This document shows positions 31,193 through 39,832 of a stretch of DNA of 43,217 nt, piece by piece (the stretch's first letter is position 1; the number at the start of each line of letters is the position of its first letter). The translations under genes and the position numbers were made by a program. This stretch comes from Cladosporium sp. IMV 00045 (taxonomy: Eukaryota > Ascomycota > Dothideomycetes > Cladosporiales > Cladosporiaceae): the NCBI GenBank assembly GCA_001931905.2, contig MSJI02000324.1, positions 19,863 through 63,079 of the forward strand, read 5' to 3'. The notes below the pieces were generated by a model. The model was not told the origin of the DNA and ran no database searches. It was given only the letters and a program-made list of their open reading frames with translations.

Positions 31193-32582
31193 ATGAAGCT
31201 CGCTGCAATTTCTGCCCTTGTCGGCGCGGCCGCTGCGTTCCCGGCACTGCTTAACCTCGATGGCAAGGCTCCGTTGCTCGACCTTGACCTCGACCTGAGA
31301 ACCCTGACTGGTTCTGGCAAGAACAAGACTATTGACCTGTCTGTTCTCGAGCTGAACCAGAAGGCGGCCAAGGCAAACACATTCAAAAATGCTGACCCCA
31401 AGAACTGCCCAGTCAACAAGGACCACAAGCCTGCCGCCAAATGGAACTCCAAGTTTCCCTACAACCATGCAAAGAACGGTCTGCCCGGAAAGGGGAAGGG
31501 CGGCTACCTTGTCCCTCACCCAGATGATGAAGACCACAAGTTCATTCACCCTGGTCCTAACGACATTCGTGGCCCGTAAGACATCTGCTTCAATCGATCC
31601 ATTCGTTCCCCTTGCTGACTTTACACTAAGATGCCCCGGCATGAACACACTCGCCAACCACGGTTTCATCGCCCGCGACGGTATCACCGATCTCAACGAG
31701 GTCGTTGACGCTTGCCAGAACGTGTTCAACATGGGCTGGGACCTTTCCGTCGTCATCACCATGGTTGCTCTTGTTCTTGGAGACGGTGATCTCGTCTCGC
31801 GCAAGTTCTCCATTGGCTGCGATGCCACCGACCGCACTGCTGCTGTCCCTCTGATCGCTGGTAGCCAGCCCGGTCTGAACGGCCACAACAATTTCGAGGC
31901 CGACGCTTCCATGGGCCGTAACGACTTTTTCCTCGCTGAGGGCGACAACTTCAGCCTGAACGGCACCAAGTTCGGCCGGATGGTTGAGGTCACCGACGGC
32001 GAATTCTCCGTCGCTGGTCTCTCTAAGTACCGCGAGGAATGCTGGCACAGGTCTCAGAGCGAGAACCCCAACTTCTTCTTCGGCCCAGCTGGTCTGCTTC
32101 TATACGGAGACGCCGCTTTCCTGCCCAAGCTCATGGCTTCCGGCAGCAGGGACTACAAGATCGACACCGAGACCGTGGCGACTTTCTTCGGCGCCTACCA
32201 GAAGGAGGACGGCAGCTGGGAGTACGGACACAACGAGACCATCCCCGAGAACTTCATCAACCGCGAGGAAGCCTACAACCTTGTCGACGAGGTCCACGCC
32301 ATCCTCGAGATGTACTTGCAGCGTCCAGTCCTGTTCGGTGGCAACACTGCTGAGGGCCACTTCAACGGCATCGACTTCGGCGCTATCAAGGACGGCAAGA
32401 TTGACGCCGACGTCTCTGTGGATGATGCCCTCTGCCTCATCTACCAGCTCTTGACCAGCCCAATGCCCGGCCTTCTGAACGGTGTCACCAAACCTCTTAC
32501 CGGCGCGCTCGACTTCATTACCTCCACCGTCAGCGACACTCTGACCAACTTGGGCTGTCCGGCTCCCTTGAACGCTAACTAA
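31193..32582 (+). CDS. Secreted heme-thiolate peroxidase/peroxygenase (chloroperoxidase family)
   Basis: Two exons, 31193-31575 and 31631-32582, with a 55-nt intron, give 444 residues. The N-terminus (MKLAAISALVGAAAAFPAL) is a typical signal peptide. A linker with repeated Leu-Asp pairs (about 27-36) and a segment with KFPYNHAKNGLPGKGKGGYLVPHP precede the family core. The intron splits the heme motif PCPGMNTLANHGF, giving Cys129 as proximal thiolate ligand. The acidic motif is FEADASMGRND (Glu217, Asp219), where chloroperoxidase has EHD and many peroxygenases have EGD. ENPNFFF and NLVDEVHAILEMY follow. The family uses hydrogen peroxide to halogenate or oxygenate aromatic and aliphatic substrates. 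Length is in the range of the long unspecific peroxygenases. Activity is inferred; family is firm. Confidence 0.9.
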
Positions 32583-33261
32583 AGAGCGCGCAGCATGTGC
32601 TTCATGTTGAGCCGACCATTGACTTGTGACGACTGGCTTTGTGACAACAGGATCCGCTAGCATTCATTATATTCTCATTACTTCACGGAGACGCTAATTC
32701 TCCTCTTCAACAAACATCAACCTCAATTTCAATTCCAATGGTACAGCCAGGATTTAGCCATTCGGTTTGCATGTTTGTGAGGACTCCGTCGAGGGATAAG
32801 AGTAGTGTAAGATCACCTTGGAAAGTTGGTCTCGAATGAAAGATTGCTGTACCACACATGTTCTCTCAGCAATTACCTGCGTGTCCATGTGTCTGTTGTA
32901 ATTGCTGTAGAGTGACCGCCGTCGACAAGCTGTGCCGGATATTCGCACACCACACCGTATCGTGAGATGGTGCTTTGAGTACGTTGCTGGATAAGATCGG
33001 TCATCGGATTTTCCTCTCTCATCCTGCGCACGGCTTCCCACGAAGCAGGGTAGCGGAGTGATCATCATGGCGGTTGATCTTGATGTGCAAATGCTATAGT
33101 AGCCTTCTGTTGTGCGTAGCTTGCCGAGAATTCAGCCCAAACAGCAGCCTCCACCTACCTGACATACCACATTGTTCCTCCATTAGTCCACGACGGGACA
33201 AATACATTTGTACCAAGTGCGAAAAATAAGAACAACGACTCTCAACCACGAGTAAAAGAAT
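32583..33261. other. Intergenic between peroxidase gene and tRNA-Pro
   Basis: It contains the peroxidase 3' flank. A 104-codon minus-strand frame (32754-33068) lacks domain content. Nothing else is recognised. Confidence 0.45.
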
Positions 33262-33352
33262 GGGCACTTGCCAGGACTCGAACCTGGGACCTCTCGCAAT
33301 CAGTGATCGTAGGACCCTAAGCGAGAATCGTAACCACTAGACCACAAGTGCC
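33262..33352 (-). tRNA. tRNA-Pro (anticodon AGG) with 16-nt intron
   Basis: On the minus strand the acceptor stem GGCACTT (33352-33346) pairs with AAGTGCC (33269-33263), with discriminator C at 33262. The D arm has GGTCTAGTGG, the T arm GGTTCGAGTCC, and the anticodon stem CTCGC/GCGAG. The loop reads TTAGGGT with anticodon AGG at 33318-33316. A 16-nt intron occupies 33314-33299, one base 3' of the anticodon. The CTAGTGG...CTCGCTTAGGG core resembles yeast tRNA-Pro(AGG), supporting the identity. Confidence 0.94.
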
Positions 33353-33484
33353 GATTTTCGGTGATTGAAATCAGATGATTCGATGAGAGTCTGGCCGGCA
33401 AAACACATTATATACTTCACAAGATTTGGCTTTGACCAAATATCTATTCGACAGCATGTCCACCACACCTCTCAACCAAGCACC

Positions 33485-34942
33485 TCACACATCCTCCCCA
33501 CCCACCAACCTCGCAACATCCCCCTCCAACTCCACCTTCCCAGAAAACATCGCCCTCACCCTCCCCTGCTCCCCCGTCACGCGAGCGTGAAAAACCAAAT
33601 TCCACTTCCCCTCCCCATCAGGAAACAACCCCGGCGAGCCAGGAGCTTCCAGATCCCAATCCCCCGTGCGTAGCAACTCTCTTTTCGCACGCGTGTAAGG
33701 GCCCGAGATGTTCTTCGCCGTAGCGTACTTGAGATCGTAAGAAGGCGCGCGCGTGCACCCGGACGAGAAGAAGAGGAAATAGACTCCCTCGTGTGAGCGG
33801 ACGAGTTCGGGCGCTTCGACGAGGGGGCCGTCGGCGTCGGTGCGGTCGAGGATTTTGATTGGGGGGCTGTTGAGGGTGAGGCCGTTGGGTTGGAGTTTCT
33901 GTAGCATGATGGGTGTTGGTTGCCGGGGCCGGACCATGTTGCCGCATTCGCCGCCGTGGCCGATGTTGTTTCCGTCGACTTTCCAGAGAAGGTATGGGGT
34001 TCCGTCGTGGTCTGTGAAAGCGGCGGGATCGATGGCGCCGCCTTTTTTGATGGGACATGCGAGGAGAGACGGATGGGGGGTGTATGGCCCAAGGGCTGAA
34101 GTGGCAGTGGCAGCGCCGATGCAGTGGGGTGGTGGATGATGAGGGAGCTTGACGTAGTCAGAGGCGCCTTGTTGGTCGTCCCTTTCAATTTCCGGATGCG
34201 CCAGACTGTTGCGTGCAGCTGTGTAGTACATGATGTACTTTTTATCGCCAGAGGTCTGTCGAGTAACGCTAGGAGCCCAAACATTGGCGCGAGGGATGGG
34301 TGGATCCGTGCGCTGGTTGCGACCCTGGACGGCCCATATCCCTGCTTCAGGCAAAGGATCTCTTGTTGAGTTCATCAATGTCCAGTCGATGAAATTGGTA
34401 GATGATGCAACTTGTATGTTCGAAACGCCATATTCGTAACTTGAGGCATTGTCTGGACGTTGAAGAATGCCGGCCGCATTGTTCGTGGCACATGCATACC
34501 ATGTTCCGCCATCATGGTAAAGTGTCGGGTCAGGAAAATTGTCGTCTAAAGCGATGCGTATGGGCGAAGGATGGCCTGGCGAGCTTTTGTGCGAACCGTG
34601 AGACCGTGTCAAAGTGACGGCGAGAGCGGCGCCAATGATACCAAGCAAGATGATTAGTAGTATCAAAGCGGAGACTATGAAACCTCGAGAGCGGAATGAG
34701 AATGTGCGTTTGCTTTCAGTATGCTTCTTTTCAGGTTCAAGATCGACGGGTTTTGTGAAATGGCGCTGGAAGAAAGTCAGGCCGGCTTTTTGGTCCACGT
34801 TTGCATCAGGATTGTCACTGGCAACAGGCTCGTCCATGTCTTGCCATGATGTAGCAGATGCATCCGGTTGTTGGAGTGGTGACCGTGGGTCTGTGGCGAG
34901 AGGAGTGGGTGCATTGTTGTTAGATGCCTCTGGGGTCGCCAT
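33485..34942 (-). CDS. Membrane-anchored GH43 family glycosidase (arabinanase-like)
   Basis: A single exon of 485 residues starts at ATG 34942. A hydrophilic cytosolic tail of about 87 residues is followed by one transmembrane segment (about 88-111, GFIVSALILLIILLGIIGAALAV) and then a GH43 five-bladed propeller. Catalytic residues are visible: base Asp138 in NFPDPT, pKa modulator Asp305 in GGAIDPAAF, and acid Glu376 in LVEAPELV. The segments WAPSV, IMYYTA and YFLFFSSG also fit the family. GH43 enzymes cleave alpha-L-arabinofuranosyl or beta-xylosyl bonds in plant polysaccharides. Most are secreted; here the type II anchor implies a membrane-bound enzyme facing the cell exterior or secretory lumen. 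Exact linkage specificity is unknown. tRNA-Pro lies about 130 bases downstream. Confidence 0.9.
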   Translation of the reverse strand: MATPEASNNNAPTPLATDPRSPLQQPDASATSWQDMDEPVASDNPDANVDQKAGLTFFQRHFTKPVDLEPEKKHTESKRTFSFRSRGFIVSALILLIILLGIIGAALAVTLTRSHGSHKSSPGHPSPIRIALDDNFPDPTLYHDGGTWYACATNNAAGILQRPDNASSYEYGVSNIQVASSTNFIDWTLMNSTRDPLPEAGIWAVQGRNQRTDPPIPRANVWAPSVTRQTSGDKKYIMYYTAARNSLAHPEIERDDQQGASDYVKLPHHPPPHCIGAATATSALGPYTPHPSLLACPIKKGGAIDPAAFTDHDGTPYLLWKVDGNNIGHGGECGNMVRPRQPTPIMLQKLQPNGLTLNSPPIKILDRTDADGPLVEAPELVRSHEGVYFLFFSSGCTRAPSYDLKYATAKNISGPYTRAKRELLRTGDWDLEAPGSPGLFPDGEGKWNLVFHARVTGEQGRVRAMFSGKVELEGDVARLVGGEDV

Positions 34943-35851
34943 TTCGTTGATGCGATGTTGGCTCTTGCCTATATCCCAAAAAATGCTGACGTGGAATGTG
35001 CTTGCTTAGTTCAATAAGTGAGAAGCGGCCGGGCAAAACAAGCGCTGTCATTGTAGTAGCAGCAAACAAGCAGACAATGGCGCTTGCACGCCTAGAACCA
35101 GGTGTGTATCATGGCGTTCGTGAATGCATGTGAAGAGAAAGGAGTGAATGGAGTTTGACTGTTCACCAAGTGAAGTGTGATTGTCAATTGCAGTCCCGGC
35201 TTGCAGTAGCATACACATTCAGAAGGAGTGCTGAAAGTATAAAAAGGCGCCGACCGCTTTTATACTATGGGTACGTAAGCGCCAGGAGTAAGTTGATATG
35301 GAGTTTCACCAAACACGTCGAGGTCTAGAACGAGGCGAGATCATTGGCCGTGGATACGGCGCAGAGGCGAAGCTTGACGCGAAAGGGTCCGATGCTTGTT
35401 TGCTTCGCCACAAAGCCAGGGCTGATTGATGAGCGACTTTCAGCCCTCCTACATCAATGTTCAGGCGTCCTGTCGCCGACCCGAACACACCAGTCCTCCA
35501 TTGATAGTCTTCAATAAGCTCAATATTGCTAAAGCTTGACTACAGCTACTCTTGTCTTACTGCCCTTCGATACACGCCTATGTGCTGCCGCAAGTATCCG
35601 AAAGGTTTCCTTAGTGCTTACAGAACGCTGACGTCTCCTCTGTGATCTTTGGTGTGCCTCATTGCACGTGCCCAAACCTGCTATATATATATATAAGCAA
35701 GAAAGAACTTGTGGGAAGGCAGGATGGAACTGCATGTATGCAGCCCAGCTTGTGCAATAAACGCGTTCTGCAACCCGCAACTCCATACAGAATAGTGCAC
35801 TACCAGACTCAAAGACATCAAGTCCTTGCCATTCACCACCCAACCACCCAC
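34943..35851. other. Divergent intergenic region between GH43 gene and small ORF
   Basis: About 910 bases. The left end should hold the GH43 promoter and the right end the TATA element and leader of the small ORF at 35852. No other gene is recognised. Confidence 0.5.
35682..35696 (+). promoter_or_regulatory. TATA-type (TA)n element
   Basis: A run of alternating T and A (TATATATATATATAA) lies about 155 bases upstream of the ATG at 35852. The leader between them has several CACCA/CAACCACC repeats just before the ATG, as in many fungal 5' UTRs. Function is inferred. Confidence 0.45.
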
Positions 35852-36007
35852 ATGGACTACATCATCCTCTACGCCTCAGGCCTCATCTGCTACCAAACCG
35901 TGCGAACTCTCGAGGGCAAGCGAACGATTCCGCACTTCAAGCAGCTGATCGCAGACATGCAGTCTGCCTCAAGACGCTCTTGGGCAGCCATTACTTCCAA
36001 GACTTGA
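35852..36007 (+). CDS. Candidate 51-residue small protein
   Basis: An ATG-led frame of 52 codons (ATG in a CACATGG context) with a strong coding signature. Most codons end in C or G (GAC, TAC, ATC, CTC, GCC, GGC, AAG), like well-expressed genes in this window and unlike nearby spacer. The product starts with a mildly hydrophobic stretch (MDYIILYASGLICYQ), followed by a basic, amphipathic part (KRTIPHFKQLIADMQSASRRSW). There is no cleavable signal peptide and no known family. It might be a stand-alone small protein, or the last exon of a gene whose earlier exons I could not find. It is preceded by a TATA-type element at 35682-35696. Function unknown. Confidence 0.5.
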   Translation: MDYIILYASGLICYQTVRTLEGKRTIPHFKQLIADMQSASRRSWAAITSKT

Positions 36008-36523
36008 TCGAGACTCACGATGAGGAAAATACGAAAAATCAACGCAAGAAGACGGTGTTTGTATGTTGACACTCGAGCTTGAAATGTTTTGGAATCATGC
36101 CATCTAATCTTTTCTGTATTAAAGGTTTCAGGATGTGCTCCTATATGTGTCTTTGCTTCTACGCGGCAAAAATAACGTCGACGTATGCTCGTAAATATGC
36201 TGGGCTCGAAATCTGGCCGTGGCTTGCTGGCGACCGGATCATTCATGCATGTGCGTACGTTCCAAGTGCGAGGTGGTTGCGCATGGTCGAGCCCTCACAG
36301 CGTCAAGCCGCTGAAGAGGCCTCAAGCGGTCGGTGATGTTCCATGCGCATCCGGCTACCCGGAAGCGCCTGGAAACAGGATATAACACGGCAAGCGAGCT
36401 GCATTGCCATGTGGCTGGAGCTCACGGAGTTGGCGTTCCTGGAAGAGTCGCTGCCAGATCTGAGCCCACGCAAAACGCCTTTTCAATAATGAAAATTTCA
36501 AATAAACAAAACGATCCATCTCT
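36008..36523. other. Convergent intergenic region (small ORF and amino acid transporter 3' flanks)
   Basis: 516 bases without a supported gene. Minus-strand frame 35890-36246 is largely antisense to the small ORF and has no recognisable domain. Confidence 0.45.
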
Positions 36524-37999
36524 TCAAACACCATTATTCGCACAACTCCAAGCAGTTCCACTTTGATCATTAGAAATCGCCAGTCCACTAGCCCAAAGTC
36601 CTAGCCCGCAAGACGCCGCGCCAATAGCAAAGCAAGCGATATTAACGCCGGTCAAAGAAATCTTCTTCCAATTCTTCGTCAACTGGCCCCAGTTGAGGTA
36701 TATCCACATGAAACCCGCCAGACCGTAAGTGAACCAAGACGCGAACAGGGCGGCGATCAGCGAGACGAGGTTGTTGAAAACGGGCACGCTCTCGGCGATG
36801 ATCCAGGCAATGACCCAGAGCACGATGAGGATCGCCGTCCAGCTGCCGTAGGAGAGCAGGGTGCGCTCGTGCATGTGTCGCGTGCCGCGGAAGAGGCGCA
36901 CGTAGATGTACTTGGAGCCGACGTGGCCGTAGATGACGCCGGCGACGACGATGGTCGGCAGGGAGATGCCGTAAGTCACTTTGCGGACGATGGGGGACGC
37001 GGAGCCCAGAGCGGGCGAGGCCACGTTGGGGCCCGCGTAGCGATAGATCACCACGGCTGCGATGAGGTAGAGGGTCGTGTTGACGATTTGCAGGGCGTAT
37101 AGCGCTTTGGGGAATTCGCGCGGGTCTTCGAGCTCGGAGATGAAGGTGAAGAAGGCGACGTGGCCGCCGAAGGCGAAAATGATGTTCATGACTGAGCCGA
37201 AGGCGGAGGCGAATGTGATGGCCGTGGTGACTTCGACGGTTGGGTCCGGGCGGGTTACGCCGACGCTGATCATGGTGATGATAACGGCGGTCATGATGGA
37301 GAAGAAGGCGAACATGGAGAGATAAGACACGTTCTTGAGCGTGCGCGGGAAGGTGAGCAGCGCGTGGACGATCAGGCCGATGACGCTCCAGACGATAGTG
37401 CAGGTCGCGTGGCCGCTTATGGTGTTCAAGGCGATTGTCCAGGTCAAGATGTGGCTTCCCATGATGAAGATGAAGTAGACGAGCTGCAGGAAGCCCAGAA
37501 TCTCACGGCCAATTCTGCCTCCAAAGATTTCTCCCACGTCCGCTATAGAATGTCAGTATCAAGTCCGACGCAGTTGAAAACGTTAAGATCAAGAATCTTC
37601 CTTACCCATATTATGTACCTGCGGGTGCTTCAGCTTGAATTGCCAGAAAACGTAACCAGTATATGTCGAAACGGCACCAAGGCCAATGATCAAAAGGATT
37701 CCAGGCACCAGACCAATAGCCGCAAGGGTCGAAGGCAACGACAGGATTCCCAGACTGATAGTCTCAGCGATCATGACCAGAGCAGCATGCCACCACTTCA
37801 TGGTACGGTATTTGACTTCCGCGTCAGCCTCGTCTCCAAACACCTCGCCTTCACCGTGTGTGTTCGCCGATCCATTGTAGTCGTTGGGCTCGCCGGCCTC
37901 AGAGCCACCGCGTTTCTCCAGGTCGCTGTCTGTTGAAGAAGGCGAGTAGCCGTTCGTTGCCTCCAAGCGTTCTTCTCTCATCATGCCTTCGTTAGGCAT
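36524..37999 (-). CDS. Amino acid transporter (AAAP family, Mtr-like)
   Basis: Two exons, 37999-37606 and 37542-36524, with a 63-nt intron (GTAAGG donor, CTATAG acceptor) give 470 residues. A hydrophilic Glu/Asp/Ser-rich N-terminus (about 65 residues) precedes the core. This opens with KWWHAALVMIAETISLGILSLPSTLAAIGLVPGI, the TM1 signature of Aa_trans proteins, and continues with about eleven membrane segments, including the NIIFAFGGHVAFFTFISELEDPREFPKAL block and IYGHVGSKYIYVRLFR. Neurospora mtr-type permeases of this family import neutral and aromatic amino acids at the plasma membrane. The start is uncertain: the frame is open above 37999, and a possible short upstream exon (38283-38247, ATG GAT GAG..., ending at a GTGAGT donor) could supply another N-terminus. 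Confidence 0.88.
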
Positions 38000-39832
38000 A
38001 TGATATCTTCTCCGATTTGACAGGTCCTTCTCTTCAAGCCTCTGTCTCAACCAAGCCTCCAATTCCAGTTCCAACCAGTCAAGTCGCAAAGTGTATTAAG
38101 ATCTTGCAGTCCGCGGAGAGAGGGGCAAACAGCTGAACAGTCCACAACAGCGGCAAGACCAAAAGGGCAACAGCAAAGAGTACACTCGAAACAGACGTCA
38201 AGAAGAACAAAGAAGTGAGAGAGTAATACGTCAAATCAAGACTCACCCTTCAAACCCCAAAAAATCCAAGACACCTCATCCATAATTCCTAGGCATTACA
38301 CCACCAAAACCACCCAACACCCATCCCAAAAGGCGCCCCCAGCTCCGCGATCGGCACTCCAGAGCGTCTGGAAAACACGACAGTTGAGAAAAAAAGAGAC
38401 CCTTGCGGGACGAGGCTCGCGTGGTTCAGAGGCCATTCAGCACCATCCATGTCACGGCGTGGCGAAACCCGACTCTCGGTCCAGCTACCGACACTTTCAG
38501 AAGTTTCGTATGTGTCAGCGTGCGCGAACTGACCCTCCGATATCCGGAGACTTGGGGGTTTGCGTTGGTCATGCAATATTGTTTCCCACCGGTGTGGCTG
38601 GCTTGGAAGGGGGTGGTTTTGCTAATTTGGGTTTGTGCTTTCTGCGTCTTGAGAGGGAGATGGCATGTATTTTCATGTGTTTCTTGCGAATGCAGGCCGT
38701 AAGGCTGTGGCGACCAAGCCTCGGAAAAAGCCAAATTTGTTGCCAAATGCCATCATCGGTGAGGCAGGGAAAAAGCTTGCCTCAAGATCTGCAGCCCTGT
38801 GGCCTCAGTCGGGGTGGCGAACCGCATTTTCTCAACGAATAGTACATGTAGTCTTATGATTGTTCTCTGCTATTCGCCCAGTACGAAGGAACGTTTAATG
38901 CGTGGAACTCCATCGGTGACAAATTTCAATTCTATAGCAATAAGCAATGGACCAAATGCAGTATTGACCTCAACTTGAATCATCACCATGGAAGCAGATA
39001 TCAACATTTGAAGCCAAACACGAATCGTGCGCCAATATACCTCATTCCAAGTATGGATCTGCTCTAATCCACACTAATGATACGGGACAAATCACATGAA
39101 TTCTGCGAGGTCTGAACATTCACAAAAATTCGATAGCAAGAGTCCATCCCAAATATTACCTCCATAACATCTCACCTCATCTCCCACCATGACTCGCTCC
39201 CCCACCCACCTGCCCCAAGGGAAAGCACTCGCCACTTCCCCAACCAACAGAAGATATAAGAATGAATCAAAAAGATTAAGCAACCCTTTGAAAAGCAGAC
39301 CGACACAAGTTACGAAGTTAAGTACATAGACCACAAAAAAAGGGGCAGAGCAATCAAACGATCATCCTCTACATTTTACAGAAAAACACCGACTCTCGCC
39401 CAACCCTCACACTACGGGTATATAGTAACAAGACCGATCTTTCCCGACGTTTCCGTCTCGAGAGCCAGACAAAAGGAGTGGAGAAAAGACAGCAAGATCA
39501 GACAGCGGGTTGCGGAAACACCCTTAAGCCTCCCAACCTAAGGTATTGTACCTCTGTGAAGTTATGATTGTGCCTCCATCGCAGAAAGAGCCTCTGGCCG
39601 TTTTGAAGATTCAGTTTTGCAACGTTCTTTTGTTCTGCGTCTGTTTTGTTTGTATTGCAAGTGACAAAAATAAAGACTTTAAAAGACAAGAATAGAAAAG
39701 AAAAAGGGGTAAATAATCAACAAGAACACAACCTCTCGCACACGCTTCACTTCACACCTCACGCTTTCGCTCAGAAGCCACCAGCCCTCCTCCCAACTCT
39801 CCCTCCCTTCCCAACTCAACACATCACCATCT
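38000..39832. other. Intergenic between amino acid transporter 5' end and SPT7 3' end
   Basis: About 1.8 kb. The left part contains the transporter promoter and leader, possibly with a short upstream exon or 5'-UTR intron (GTGAGT donor read on minus at 38246-38241). The right part, about 39350-39832, is probably the SPT7 3' UTR. No gene or RNA is recognised. Confidence 0.5.

Noticed and set aside
32754..33068. 104-codon minus-strand frame beside the peroxidase gene
   Set aside because: No domain or signal and no coding-like composition.
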